NCBI GenBank assembly: GCA_018268465.1
Contig: JAFDWN010000007.1
Location: 37,674 to 101,673 of the forward strand
DNA length: 64,000 bases
Direction of reading: 5' to 3'
Origin: Actinomycetota bacterium
GTDB lineage: Bacteria; Actinomycetota; Actinomycetes; Mycobacteriales; Mycobacteriaceae
Of this stretch, positions 43,597 to 54,609 are shown piece after piece. The notes beneath the pieces were generated by a model. The model worked only from the letters and a program-made list of their open reading frames with translations. It was not told the origin of the DNA and did no database searches. The position numbers were made by a program, and so were the translations under genes. Every line of letters begins with the position of its first letter. Within the stretch, counting starts at the first letter, position 1.

Positions 43597-45312
43597 CTAC
43601 CCGCGCCCGGCCAGCAGCTGCCTGAGCCGGCCGGGCGCCGACGGGGACGAGGAGCGCCGCGCCGCGGCGGACATGTCGCCGATGGTGACGAACTTGATCC
43701 TGGGACGGCCCTGCGGCGCGCCGCGCTCGATCTCGGCGTCGTCGATGGCCCACCAGCCGCCGGCGTCGATCCGGTCGGGTCGGCGACTGTGCACCAGGTG
43801 ATCCAATGCCGCGGGCCGGTCGAAGCCGGGCGCCGGATCGGCCAGCAGGCCGTTGTTGTAGTCGTCCACCAGATGGCGCACGGTCTCGGCGGCACAGGAC
43901 TTGTTGGTGCCGATGAAGCCGGTGGGGCCGCGTTTGATCCATCCCGCGACGTAGCTGCCGGTGACCGGTTCCGCCGATCCGGGGTCGATGACCCGCCCGC
44001 CGGCATTGGGCACCACCGCCGCCCGCTGGTCGAACGGCAGGTCGGGGACGGGCCTGCCGCGGTAGCCGATGGACGTCAGCACCAGCCCGGCGTCGACCGT
44101 GCGGACGTCGTCGGTGCCGGTGACGGTGAAGGTCACCGCGGTGGCCCGGGTGGGACCGGCGACCACCGCCGGTGTCAGCCGGTAGGCCAGCCGCACCCGC
44201 GGCCGGGTGATCGGATCGGAGGCGCTTCCCAGCGTGCTCAGGACCTCCAATTTGCCCCGCGTGAGCGGGTCGGTGACACGGGCCAGGTCCTGGCACACCA
44301 GATCGCGGACGTCGCCGTCCGGACCGCTATCGAGCACCACGTCGCAGGTGGAGGTGAGGCCGATCAATTCGGGCAGCGTGAACGCCGATTCGGCCGGCCC
44401 GCGCCGCGCGGCGATCACCACCTCGTCGATGCGGGACGCCCGCAGGGCCGCCAGCGCGTGGTCGGCGATATCGGTATGCGCGAGCACGTCGGGATCGGTG
44501 GTCAGCATCCGCGCCACGTCCAGCGCCACGTTGCCGTTGCCGACGATCACCACCCGGTTGTGGGCCAAATCGACTGGCATCTCAGCGAATTCGGGGTGAC
44601 CGTTGATCCAGGCGACCATCTCGGTGGCGGTCGCGGTGCCCGGCAGCCCCATCCCGTCGATCGTGAGTCTGCGGTCGTCGGGGGCACCGACCGCGTAGAG
44701 CACCGCGTGATGATGGGCGAGCAGTTCGGCATGGCTGATATCGGATCCCACCTCGACGTTGAGGTAGAACGTGAATCCGCGCCGCCGCGAGACGTCGTCG
44801 AACAGCCGGGTGACACGTTTGGTGCTCTGATGGTCGGGCGCGACGCCCGCGCGCACCAGCCCGTAGGGCGTGGGCAGCCGGTCGAAGACGTTGACCCGCA
44901 CCCCTTTCTGGGTGAGCAACTCGTCGGCGGCGTACATGGCGGCCGGACCCGAACCCACGATCGCCACCGTCAGCGGCCCGCCGGCGCGCGGGCGCACCAC
45001 CGGCGCCTCGATCACCGGCGCCAGCTTCGACGTCGGCGGCACCTTCTGCCCGTCCGGCCGAGCGGGATAGAAGGAGGCGTTGAGCGCGACGAACGGCAGC
45101 TGTTCGGACGTCAGCCGGCTATCGGGTGCGATCGCGCCGACCGGGCATGCGCTGACACAGGCCCCGCAGTCCACACAGGCCGCGGGATCGATGAAGAGCA
45201 TTTCGGCCGTCGCGAAACCCGGCTCGTCGGGCGAGGGGTGGATGCAGTTCACCGGGCAGGCGTAGACACACGACCCGTCGCTGCAGCAGGACTGGGTGAT
45301 CACATGGGGCAT
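43597..45312 (-). CDS. fprB: Ferredoxin/ferredoxin-NADP reductase fusion FprB
   Basis: A 571-residue fusion, close to M. tuberculosis FprB (575). The N-terminal domain (1-65) has two iron-sulfur motifs: a C-rich start (SCCSDGSCVYACPVNC) and a second CVDCGACVSACPV. The reductase part carries FAD-binding VAIVGSGPAAMYAADELL (about 108) and NADP-binding VVIVGNGNVALDVARML (about 245), then EGSAxPVTGSYVAGW-like FAD contacts near 450. It moves electrons between NADPH and ferredoxins. It follows the AurF-like gene at 13 bases, so the two form an operon. Confidence 0.93.
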   Translation of the reverse strand: MPHVITQSCCSDGSCVYACPVNCIHPSPDEPGFATAEMLFIDPAACVDCGACVSACPVGAIAPDSRLTSEQLPFVALNASFYPARPDGQKVPPTSKLAPVIEAPVVRPRAGGPLTVAIVGSGPAAMYAADELLTQKGVRVNVFDRLPTPYGLVRAGVAPDHQSTKRVTRLFDDVSRRRGFTFYLNVEVGSDISHAELLAHHHAVLYAVGAPDDRRLTIDGMGLPGTATATEMVAWINGHPEFAEMPVDLAHNRVVIVGNGNVALDVARMLTTDPDVLAHTDIADHALAALRASRIDEVVIAARRGPAESAFTLPELIGLTSTCDVVLDSGPDGDVRDLVCQDLARVTDPLTRGKLEVLSTLGSASDPITRPRVRLAYRLTPAVVAGPTRATAVTFTVTGTDDVRTVDAGLVLTSIGYRGRPVPDLPFDQRAAVVPNAGGRVIDPGSAEPVTGSYVAGWIKRGPTGFIGTNKSCAAETVRHLVDDYNNGLLADPAPGFDRPAALDHLVHSRRPDRIDAGGWWAIDDAEIERGAPQGRPRIKFVTIGDMSAAARRSSSPSAPGRLRQLLAGRG

Positions 45313-45325
45313 GTCGCGACGTCCG

Positions 45326-46342
45326 TCAGGCGGCGGACACCACGTGCCGGCGCTGCGGTTCGCTACGGTAGCGGCTCGGCCGGCCGTCGATCCTGCACAG
45401 CCGCCAGACGAGTCTGGCGGCCCGGTTCATCAGGCCGGTCTCGTGACAGAGCATCCGGACGTCGGCGAATACGTCGCGCAGCATTTGCCGGGACTCGGGC
45501 GCCCGGAAGAACAGCTCACGTCTGACCGATCGCGGGATGTCGAATTCGTTCCAGAAACTCCGTGGCGGCACGATGATCGCCTGGCACAGCAGCCGCATCA
45601 CCAGCGGGACGTAGATCGACAACCAGAACCGCTTGCGCGCGGGCAGCTGCGGCAGCCGCTTGCGCAGGTACTCGTGGGCAAACGAGATGTGCCGGGCCTC
45701 CTCGGCCACGTGGATGGCCATCACCCGCTCCATGATCGGATGCAGTGACTTGCCCTCGCGCAGCACGTTCTTCTGCGTGTGGTCGATGGGTTCCTCGCCG
45801 GCGAGCACGCCGAAGAAGAACGGGATCGGCAGCGGGCCGGCCACCAGCGGGATGAACGGCGACAGCCAGCGCAGCATGCGCGGCATACCAGGGACGTCGG
45901 CGCCGATGCGGTTCACCATCTCCTGAAACATCATGGTGTGGTTGCATTCTTCGACCGATTCATGCATGCAGTAGCGGTATTCGGGTGACCCGTTGGGCAC
46001 CCAGAACGCGTAGTTCGTCAGCCCGCGGATGAGGATGATCTCGAACTGCAGCCCGACCTTGGCGACGTTGGCCTGGCGCCAGCGCCCGATCTCGATCTGG
46101 CGGCGCACCGGCTGCGCGAGATACCACGGATGCCGGCCGAGAGGATCGGATTCCGGCAGGATCCAGCGCTCGTCGTCGTCGACGACGGCAAACTCCGGTG
46201 TGTCCCAATCGATGTCGGTGTAGGGGTTGAAGTTCCGCCGCACCGAACCCTCGGACAGCGTGGCGAGAACGCTGGTGTACTCGGCATCGTCGAGGACGTC
46301 CATATTGCGGCGCCACCGCCGGACCATACGCGTGCGGGCCAT
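45326..46342 (-). CDS. AurF-like diiron oxygenase (Rv0885-type)
   Basis: A 338-residue protein from ATG 46342, preceded by GGAGG. It belongs to the p-aminobenzoate N-oxygenase AurF-like family of diiron ferritin-fold enzymes. Ligand motifs are ESVEECNHTMMFQE (E-x3-H class, about 143) and HVAEEARHISFAHEYL (about 232). Such enzymes use oxygen and two electrons. The nearby ferredoxin-containing reductase could supply electrons. The substrate is unknown in mycobacteria. M. tuberculosis Rv0885 beside fprB (Rv0886) has the same order. Confidence 0.85.
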   Translation of the reverse strand: MARTRMVRRWRRNMDVLDDAEYTSVLATLSEGSVRRNFNPYTDIDWDTPEFAVVDDDERWILPESDPLGRHPWYLAQPVRRQIEIGRWRQANVAKVGLQFEIILIRGLTNYAFWVPNGSPEYRYCMHESVEECNHTMMFQEMVNRIGADVPGMPRMLRWLSPFIPLVAGPLPIPFFFGVLAGEEPIDHTQKNVLREGKSLHPIMERVMAIHVAEEARHISFAHEYLRKRLPQLPARKRFWLSIYVPLVMRLLCQAIIVPPRSFWNEFDIPRSVRRELFFRAPESRQMLRDVFADVRMLCHETGLMNRAARLVWRLCRIDGRPSRYRSEPQRRHVVSAA

Positions 46343-46524
46343 TGCCAACCTCCAGATAGGTTTACATTTACCGGCTTGTTGTACACGGTACCGCAGGTAT
46401 CGGATAGCTGTCCATCCCCCGCCGCCACATTTGCTGGCGAACCCCGACGGTCGGCGCGCCGGGTAACGTGGCTGACCGGCGCAGACAGTGGCACAACGGG
46501 TGCCCGGCCGAGGAGTTGAGCCCA

Positions 46525-48446
<1,922 letters not shown>

Positions 48447-48559
48447 TCCCGGGCGCCGGCCGCGCCCGCGTGTCAGCGCGGTAACGAGCAGATAACGCAG
48501 TAGGGTGACCTGCTGAGGCGGGCCCATGTGACACCGGGGCCGGAGCCGGAGGAGGTCGC

Positions 48560-49354
48560 ATGCGGGAATTGAAGGTCGTCGGACTCGATGCCGACGGCAA
48601 ACGCATCATCTGCGAAAGCGACGAGTCCGGCGAGAAGTTCGTGCTGCGCGCCGACGACCGGTTGCGCGCGGCGGTGCGCGGCGACAAGGCCGCGTCGAAC
48701 CAAACCCAGATCGATGTCGAGGTGACGACCATGTTGCGTCCCAAGGAGATTCAAGCCAAGATCCGGGCGGGCGCGTCGGTCGAGCAGGTGGCCGCCGCCG
48801 CGGGCGTCGACATCGCACGGGTGCAGCGGTTCGCCAATCCCGTCCTGCTGGAGCGCGCCCGCGCAGCGGAGCTGGCAACCGCCGCACATCCCGTGCTCGC
48901 CGACGGCCCCGCCGTCCTGACACTGCTCGAGACGATCAGCACGTCGCTGGTCGCACGCGGGCTGGACCCCGACGCCACGACATGGGACGCCTGGCGCAAC
49001 GAGGACGGCCGGTGGACCGTGCAGATGGCGTGGAAGGCCGGCCGGTCCGACAACGTCGCACACTTCCGGTTCACCCCGGGCGCCCACGGAGGCACCGTCA
49101 CCGCCTTCGACGACACGGCGTCCGAACTCATCGACCCCAATTTCAACCGGCCGCTGCGCCCGGTGGCGCCGGTGGCACAACTCGACTTCGAGATGGCCCC
49201 GCCGCCGCCCAAACCCGCGCCGGTACCCGCACCCCGACCGGAGTCCGAACCCCAGCCCGAGGCGCCCAAGACCTCCCGGGCCCGCAAGGCCCGCCCCGCG
49301 GTTCCGGGCTGGGAAGACGTCCTGCTGGGCGTGCGCTCCAGCGGACAACGCTGA
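48560..49354 (+). CDS. sepH: Septation protein SepH
   Basis: A 264-residue actinobacterial septation protein (DUF3071). The N-terminal domain (about 1-105) begins MRELKVVGLDADGKRIIC and ends in a helix-turn-helix-like MLRPKEIQAKIRAGASVEQVAAAAGVDIARVQRFANPV. A central domain follows, and the tail from about 212 is Pro/Glu-rich (PPPPKPAPVPAPRPESEPQ) before a short conserved end, VPGWEDVLLGVRS. SepH binds FtsZ and promotes Z-ring assembly in Streptomyces and mycobacteria. It corresponds to Rv0883c and follows serC by 113 bases. Confidence 0.93.
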   Translation: MRELKVVGLDADGKRIICESDESGEKFVLRADDRLRAAVRGDKAASNQTQIDVEVTTMLRPKEIQAKIRAGASVEQVAAAAGVDIARVQRFANPVLLERARAAELATAAHPVLADGPAVLTLLETISTSLVARGLDPDATTWDAWRNEDGRWTVQMAWKAGRSDNVAHFRFTPGAHGGTVTAFDDTASELIDPNFNRPLRPVAPVAQLDFEMAPPPPKPAPVPAPRPESEPQPEAPKTSRARKARPAVPGWEDVLLGVRSSGQR

Positions 49355-49378
49355 TCCGCGTCACGGCCGCGCCGCGGG

Positions 49379-49651
49379 TCAGCCCCCGAGCACCATGGCG
49401 AGCGTGACCAGCCAACCCGCCGCGACCCCGATGCCCGTGCCCAGGACGAACCAGCGCCAGACCGGCAACGTGCGCCAGCCCCATACCGTGGGGGCCAGAC
49501 CGCCGACCGCGACCATGTTCAGGCCGACGGCCAGCAGCGGATGCACCCGAGTCAGGCCCAGGCTGAGTACCACGACAGCGGCGGCAGTCACCGCCGCGAC
49601 GAAACCCGCCACCGTCAGCCCCGTGCCCCACGGCGTCGACTCGTCGGTCAT
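49379..49651 (-). CDS. Small membrane protein, DUF2537-type (Rv0882)
   Basis: A 90-residue membrane protein with three hydrophobic stretches (about 10-30, 35-57, 63-88). No soluble domain or catalytic residue is visible. The M. tuberculosis protein Rv0882 (DUF2537) has the same size and neighbours. Its start lies 9 bases downstream of the RNA methyltransferase stop, so the two, with the MarR gene, form a likely operon. It converges on sepH with 24 bases between the stops. Function unknown. Confidence 0.8.
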   Translation of the reverse strand: MTDESTPWGTGLTVAGFVAAVTAAAVVVLSLGLTRVHPLLAVGLNMVAVGGLAPTVWGWRTLPVWRWFVLGTGIGVAAGWLVTLAMVLGG

Positions 49652-49660
49652 AGCGCAAAT

Positions 49661-50491
49661 CTATCCTGCGGTTCTGGCCCGCTCGTAGAACGCCAGCGCC
49701 GCCGCGGTGGCGACGTTGAGCGAATCCGTGCCCCGCGACATCGGAATCCGCACCCGCACGTCGCTGGCCCGCATCGCCGATTCCGTCAGCCCGGGCCCCT
49801 CGGCACCCACGAGAATCGCCACCTTGTCGTCACTGAGTTCAGCCATCGCATCGGCCAGCGCCACGGCCCCCGGATCGGGCGTCAGCGCCAGCACACGAAA
49901 CCCGTTGCGTCGCAGCAACTCCAGATCGCGCGGCCAATCCGGGGCCCACGCGTAAGGCACCAGCAGGGCATGACCCATCGATACGCGGACCGCGCGACGG
50001 TACAGCGGATCGGCACATCCCACGCCGAACAAGGCGGCGTCGACGGCGAGTCCGGCGGCGTTGCGGAAGATCGAACCCAGGTTCTCGTGGTCATTGACAC
50101 CCTCCAGCACGGCGATCGTGCGGGCCCCGTCGACCACGTCGGCCACCGCCAGCTCCGGCGGGCGTGACGCCGACGCCAGCACACCACGATTGAGGTGGAA
50201 GCCGACCACCTCGGCCATCACCTCGGCCGATGCGCGGTAGAACGGGGCCGCACGGCCTTCGAGATCGGCGGCGAGTTCGCGCAGCCGCCGGTCGGTGCCC
50301 AGCAGCGCGCGCGGGGTGAATCGCGACGCCAGCAGGCGCTGCACCACCAGCACCCCTTCGGCGATCACCAACCCCTTGCCGCTGGGCAGGTCCGGGCGGC
50401 GATCGACACTGTTGAGGTCGCGGAAGTCGTCGAGCCGCGGATCAGCGGGGTCCTCGACATCGACGACGTGCACCGGTCGCGCGGCGCTCAC
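49661..50491 (-). CDS. SpoU-family RNA 2'-O-methyltransferase (Rv0881-type)
   Basis: A 276-residue SPOUT/TrmH-type RNA methyltransferase, start GTG 50491. The N-terminal substrate domain (about 1-105) precedes the knotted catalytic domain, with motif 1 [14 protein letters not shown] (about 135), motif 2 [11 protein letters not shown] (about 220) and motif 3 [22 protein letters not shown] (about 247). It probably methylates a ribose of rRNA or tRNA, target unproved. It overlaps the MarR gene by 4 bases and precedes the DUF2537 gene by 9, so three genes form an operon. Confidence 0.92.
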   Translation of the reverse strand: MSAARPVHVVDVEDPADPRLDDFRDLNSVDRRPDLPSGKGLVIAEGVLVVQRLLASRFTPRALLGTDRRLRELAADLEGRAAPFYRASAEVMAEVVGFHLNRGVLASASRPPELAVADVVDGARTIAVLEGVNDHENLGSIFRNAAGLAVDAALFGVGCADPLYRRAVRVSMGHALLVPYAWAPDWPRDLELLRRNGFRVLALTPDPGAVALADAMAELSDDKVAILVGAEGPGLTESAMRASDVRVRIPMSRGTDSLNVATAAALAFYERARTAG

Positions 50492-50919
50492 GCGTGTTCG
50501 TCGACCATCGCCGACATCAGGTCGGCCGCCTCCAGCAGAGTCCTGCGCTGTTCGTGATCGAGCCGCGCCAGTCGTTGCGCGAGCCACTCCTGGCTGGCCC
50601 GCCGCTCGGAATCCACGAGTTCGGCGCCCGCGGGCGATACCGAAACCAGCACCTGACGGCCATCGGCGGGGTGGGCGCTTCGCGCCACCAGACCCATGTC
50701 GGCAAGGGAGGCGATCACCCGCGTCATCGACGGCGGCCGGACGCGCTCCCGGACAGCTAATGCGCCGGGCGTCATCGCACCTTCTTTGGCCAACGTGGCC
50801 AGTGCCGACAGCTGCGTGAGCGACACAAGAGAATCCGCACGCCGAAACCGTAATTGGCGCGCCAATCGAACCACTGCGAGCGACAGATCACTTGCCAGCC
50901 GGGCGTCGTGGTCCTTCAC
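50488..50919 (-). CDS. MarR-family regulator (Rv0880-type)
   Basis: A 143-residue winged-helix regulator from GTG 50919, the same length as M. tuberculosis Rv0880. HTH region about 40-95: [45 protein letters not shown], with the wing [19 protein letters not shown]. Rv0880 has been studied as a MarR regulator linked to acid response and efflux control. It is coupled by GTGA to the RNA methyltransferase, so it may autoregulate that operon. Divergent from the DUF2530 gene across 88 bases. Confidence 0.9.
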   Translation of the reverse strand: MKDHDARLASDLSLAVVRLARQLRFRRADSLVSLTQLSALATLAKEGAMTPGALAVRERVRPPSMTRVIASLADMGLVARSAHPADGRQVLVSVSPAGAELVDSERRASQEWLAQRLARLDHEQRRTLLEAADLMSAMVDEHA

Positions 50920-51007
50920 AAGGCAAATACTACCCAGCGCCGGGGAATACCAGGCCGCGGCCACGACACCGCTCCCGCGACGCCGCCGTGCACTAGGTTG
51001 ATGCTCG

Positions 51008-51256
51008 ATGCCCGCCGACGCACCGCAACCGCCGCCACTACCCGCGATCCTGTTGGAACCGTGGCCGGTCATCGCGGTGCTGGCAGCCGTCTGGCTGGTC
51101 GTCGCGGTGCTGGCGTTCGCGGTACCCGGCCTGCACGAGTGGCGGCCGGTCGCAATCGCCGGTCTGTGCGTCGGCATGCTGGGGACGTCGATCTTCCTCG
51201 CACAGCGCCGCGCCGTCCGCCGCGGAGCGCGCGGCGCCCAGCGCGGTCTCACCTGA
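51008..51256 (+). CDS. Small membrane protein, DUF2530-type (Rv0879c)
   Basis: An 82-residue protein with a Pro-rich start ([18 protein letters not shown]) and two membrane helices (about 20-41 and 46-64), ending in a basic Arg-rich tail ([14 protein letters not shown]). It matches DUF2530 family proteins seen next to the MarR gene in mycobacteria. It converges on the DUF3027 gene with 5 bases between the stops. The basic tail inside the cell suggests an interaction with RNA or DNA, but this is a guess. Function unknown. Confidence 0.82.
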   Translation: MPADAPQPPPLPAILLEPWPVIAVLAAVWLVVAVLAFAVPGLHEWRPVAIAGLCVGMLGTSIFLAQRRAVRRGARGAQRGLT

Positions 51257-51261
51257 CGGCG

Positions 51262-52278
51262 CTACGCCCGCTCGGTGAGATCGAGCAGGCCGTCGTCGTA
51301 CGGGTCGAACAGCGGTGAGCCGGTACCCGGCGGCTGGGGCGTGTCCGAATGAGCCCCGCAGCCGTACTCCGCATCCACCACGCGGCCGTCGGCGGCCAGC
51401 GCATTGGCGCACACCCCGAACATGATGCCCAGCGATCCCGCCAGCGGCAGGTAGAACCCGCAGTCCCGGCAGACCCGCCGGGTGGAGCGCGCCATCGCCG
51501 ACGCCGGCCCGAAGTCGCCGTCGTGCCAGCGCTGCGCGGCACCGACGCGCCCCCAGTCGCTGAGCACCTGACGGCGGCCCAGACCCAACTCCTGCGCGAT
51601 GTCGTCGATCTCCGGGTCGCCGCACGCCACATGCCCGGGCACCAGCCGCGGATCCTCGGGCAGCGGGGCGAGCAGATCCCCGGGGCTCAGATCGCCGGGC
51701 TGGACGCGGTCCTGCCACGGCACCCACTGGGGGGCCAGCAAGGCCGTCGGGCCCGGCACCAGCACCACCTCGCTGATGGTGGCGTGGTCGGCGCCGGGGT
51801 AGGCGGCCACGACCACGGCCCACTGCCAGCCCCGGTAACCGGGCAGGTCGGCGAGGAACCGGTGGGTCGCCGACGTCGAATCCTCGAACGACGCGCCCAG
51901 ATACTCCCCGATGCTGTCGCCGCCGCTGAACTCGACCAACGCCGCACGCGCCTGCTCGACGGCGCCACCGAGCATCTGTTCGAGCGCACTGCTGCCCTCG
52001 ACGGCTTCGACGAAGGGTGTCACCGCGACCTGCGGCGGTTCGGGGTCCTCGGCCGCGGGTGGCGGCACATCCTCGTCCGCGGGCGCGACGTCACCATCCC
52101 CAGGCTCGGCCACCACCGCCTCCACCGGCGGATTCGGGTCGGCGTGCAGCGGTTCGGCCTCGGCTGCGGGTGGCGGCGGCGCGGCCTCGGCGGTCTCGGC
52201 CATGGGGTCGGCCGGGTCGACCGCCCCGACCATGCGGTCGCCGGACTCGTGTTCTGCGGATTCGGTCGTGCTGTCCAT
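51262..52278 (-). CDS. DUF3027 family protein (Rv0877-type)
   Basis: A 338-residue protein from ATG 52278. The first 90 residues are Glu/Pro/Ala-rich (disordered), the rest (about 95-335) is the DUF3027 core with EYLGASFEDSTSATHRFLADLPGYRGWQWAVVVAAY. The strings CRDCGFYLPLAG and GVCANAL hold two or more cysteines that may bind zinc. The C-terminal end is VDAEYGCGAHSDT. Nothing is known of its action. Divergent from the MFS gene across 118 bases. Longer frames upstream read as non-coding. Confidence 0.85.
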   Translation of the reverse strand: MDSTTESAEHESGDRMVGAVDPADPMAETAEAAPPPPAAEAEPLHADPNPPVEAVVAEPGDGDVAPADEDVPPPAAEDPEPPQVAVTPFVEAVEGSSALEQMLGGAVEQARAALVEFSGGDSIGEYLGASFEDSTSATHRFLADLPGYRGWQWAVVVAAYPGADHATISEVVLVPGPTALLAPQWVPWQDRVQPGDLSPGDLLAPLPEDPRLVPGHVACGDPEIDDIAQELGLGRRQVLSDWGRVGAAQRWHDGDFGPASAMARSTRRVCRDCGFYLPLAGSLGIMFGVCANALAADGRVVDAEYGCGAHSDTPQPPGTGSPLFDPYDDGLLDLTERA

Positions 52279-52396
52279 CGCCGTCAATACTGCCTGAGGC
52301 CCATGTGCGGGGGCTACACCGGATGGCCGCCGCGCCGGCGAACCGCGAGTTCTCCCCTCCCGCCCCCGTCCGCGGCGATAGGGGAGAATCAGCACC

Positions 52397-54124
52397 GTGA
52401 CCGGCGGGCAGGAACGACGCGACCGGAGGACCGGGCCCGGACCCGGGCAATCCGCCGACGCGCGCGATCCCCACTACTACCCGCCCCGCCCACCGGCCGG
52501 CCCCGCCGACGAGCACCCGGGGATGGCGAACTACCCCACCGACGGTGCCACCTACCGTCGTCCGCGCCGCAGCCCCGTCCCGAGTTCGAACCGCTGGCTG
52601 CCCCCGCTCGACGACGCCCACGACCCCCGGACGGATGCGCCCCGCAGTGCGGACGGCGGGGCGGATCAGCGCGTCACCGTGACGCGGGCCGCCGCGCAGC
52701 GCAGCCGCGAAATGGGCTCCAGGATGTACGGACTGGTACATCGCGCGGCGACCGCCGACGGCGCCGACAAATCGGGCCTGACGGCCCTCACGTGGCCGGT
52801 GGTGGCGAACTTCGCCGTGGACGCCGCGATGGCGGTCGCCCTGGCCAACACCCTGTTCTTCGCGGCCGCGTCGGGAGAGAGCAAGAGCAAGGTCGCGCTG
52901 TACCTGCTGATCACCATCGCCCCGTTCGCCGTCATCGCACCACTGATCGGGCCCGCCCTGGACCGGCTACAGCATGGTCGCCGCGTCGCGCTGGCCATGT
53001 CGTTCCTGCTGCGCACGGCGTTGGTGGTGGTGCTCATCGCCAACTACGACGGCATCGCGGGCAGCTACCCGCCGTGGGTCCTCTACCCGTGCGCACTGGG
53101 AATGATGGTGCTGTCCAAGTCGTTCAGCGTGCTGCGCAGCGCGGTCACCCCGCGCGTCCTGCCTCCGACCATCGATCTGGTGCGGGTGAACTCGCGATTG
53201 ACCACCTTCGGCCTGTTGGGCGGGACGATGGTCGGCGGGGCGATCGCGGCCGGCGCCGAGTACCTGCTCAACATGTTCCACCTGCCGGGCGCGTTGTATG
53301 TCGTCGTCGCCGTCACCGTGGGGGGCGCGGCCCTGTCGATGCGCATTCCGAAATGGGTGGAGGTCACCGAGGGCGAAGTGCCGACCACTCTGAGCTATCA
53401 CGGCGCGGATTCCGGGGACGCCGAGAAACTGAGCAGGCATCCCAAACCCAAAGCGCGTCAACCCCTCGGCCGCAACATCATCACCGCGCTGTGGGGTAAC
53501 TGCACGGTCAAGATCATGGTGGGGTTCTTGTTCCTCTACCCGGCGTTCGTCGCGAAATCGCACGACGCGTCGGGCTGGGAACAACTGCGGATTCTCGGGC
53601 TGATCGGCGCCGCGGCGGCGATCGGCAATTTCGCCGGGAACTTCACCGCCGCGCGGCTGGAACTGGGCCGTCCGGCGCTGCTGGTGGTGCGGGCGGCGAT
53701 CGCCGTCACCGCCGTCGCACTGGCCACCGCGGTGACGGGCAACCTGCTGGTGGCGGCGTTCGCGACGCTGATCACCTCGGGGGCCAGCGCGATCGCGAAG
53801 GCGTCGCTGGACGCCTCGCTCCAGGACGATCTGCCCGAGGCCTCCCGCGCCTCGGCGTTCGGCCGGTCGGAGTCCGTGCTGCAGCTGGCGTGGGTGGCCG
53901 GCGGGGCGACGGGCGTGCTCATCTACACCGACCTGTGGGTGGGATTCACTACCATCACCGCGGTGTTGATTCTCGGTCTGGCCCAGACGATCGTCAGTTA
54001 TCACGGGGACTCACTGATCCCGGGCTTCGGCGGTAACCGCCCGGTGGTGGCGCAGCAGGAGGGCGGCCAATCCGGTCGCGCCGGCGGCGGCCATTCGGAT
54101 GCCGCCGCGGCGGTGTCCGAATGA
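52397..54124 (+). CDS. MFS-type transmembrane protein (Rv0876c-type)
   Basis: A 575-residue protein: about 130 hydrophilic, Arg/Pro-rich residues, then about 11 or 12 membrane helices (from TALTWPVVANFAVDAAMAVALANTLFFAA onward). The loop LSRHPKPKARQPLGRN lies in the middle and separates two sets of helices. It has the length and order of M. tuberculosis Rv0876c (548), a major-facilitator-like protein without known substrate. GTG 52397 starts it. Its first codons read MTGGQERRDR, loosely like the repeat peptide of the ABC gene. It overlaps the next gene by 4 bases. Confidence 0.88.
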   Translation: MTGGQERRDRRTGPGPGQSADARDPHYYPPRPPAGPADEHPGMANYPTDGATYRRPRRSPVPSSNRWLPPLDDAHDPRTDAPRSADGGADQRVTVTRAAAQRSREMGSRMYGLVHRAATADGADKSGLTALTWPVVANFAVDAAMAVALANTLFFAAASGESKSKVALYLLITIAPFAVIAPLIGPALDRLQHGRRVALAMSFLLRTALVVVLIANYDGIAGSYPPWVLYPCALGMMVLSKSFSVLRSAVTPRVLPPTIDLVRVNSRLTTFGLLGGTMVGGAIAAGAEYLLNMFHLPGALYVVVAVTVGGAALSMRIPKWVEVTEGEVPTTLSYHGADSGDAEKLSRHPKPKARQPLGRNIITALWGNCTVKIMVGFLFLYPAFVAKSHDASGWEQLRILGLIGAAAAIGNFAGNFTAARLELGRPALLVVRAAIAVTAVALATAVTGNLLVAAFATLITSGASAIAKASLDASLQDDLPEASRASAFGRSESVLQLAWVAGGATGVLIYTDLWVGFTTITAVLILGLAQTIVSYHGDSLIPGFGGNRPVVAQQEGGQSGRAGGGHSDAAAAVSE

Positions 54125-54609
54125 AACGGGTCGTCGCGGCGCTGACGATCGTGGCGATGCTGGCGTCGTCGGCCACGGTGCTGCTGATCTGGCTGCTCAC
54201 CAGGGACCGCGGACCGCATCTGCCCGAGATCAGCGCGTACTCGCATGGGCAGCTCGCCAGGGTCGGCCCCTACGTGTATTGCCCGGTGCTCGATTTGAAC
54301 GACTGCGAGGTGCCGCAGACCGTCGGTGAACTCGCCGTCGACGCCCGGTTCCCCATTCAGCTGTCCGTACCGCCGGCGATCGCCCGCGCGCCGTGGATCC
54401 TGCAGCGCGAGTACGAAGACGGTCTGCCGTCGCTGGTCGAGGAGTTCGCCCCGGACACCAGGCTGGCGGTCACGATCCCCACCGTCGATCCTCGCCGCGG
54501 CAAGCTGACCAACGTCGTGGTGCAGCTGCCGACGCTGGCACGCGACGAGGAGGGTAACGAGTTCCCGGTGCCGCATGCCGAGTGGTCGGTGCGGCCGGTG
54601 TGGCCCTAG
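54121..54609 (+). CDS. Exported or anchored protein, Rv0875c-type (DUF2771-like)
   Basis: A 162-residue protein. The first helix, VVAALTIVAMLASSATVLLIWLL at about 4-26, is an anchor or uncleaved signal. The outside part carries conserved-looking patches: YCPVLDLNDCEV (two cysteines, probably a disulfide) and LQREYEDG, SVRPVWP at the end. It overlaps the MFS gene by 4 bases (ATGA), as its counterpart Rv0875c does with Rv0876c, so the pair is coupled. Its stop codon overlaps that of the opposing reductase-like gene by two bases. Function unknown. Confidence 0.82.
   Translation: MKRVVAALTIVAMLASSATVLLIWLLTRDRGPHLPEISAYSHGQLARVGPYVYCPVLDLNDCEVPQTVGELAVDARFPIQLSVPPAIARAPWILQREYEDGLPSLVEEFAPDTRLAVTIPTVDPRRGKLTNVVVQLPTLARDEEGNEFPVPHAEWSVRPVWP

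Noticed and set aside
46343-46524. AT-rich dyad-like motifs upstream of the AurF-like gene (GGTTTACATTTACC, GTACAC)
   Set aside because: Partial symmetry only; no consistent spacing or second copy, so not called as an operator.
52397-52430. Similarity of MTGGQERRDR to the ABC repeat peptide
   Set aside because: Only about 14 bases match in a row and the rest diverges; likely chance, so it is not listed as another copy.
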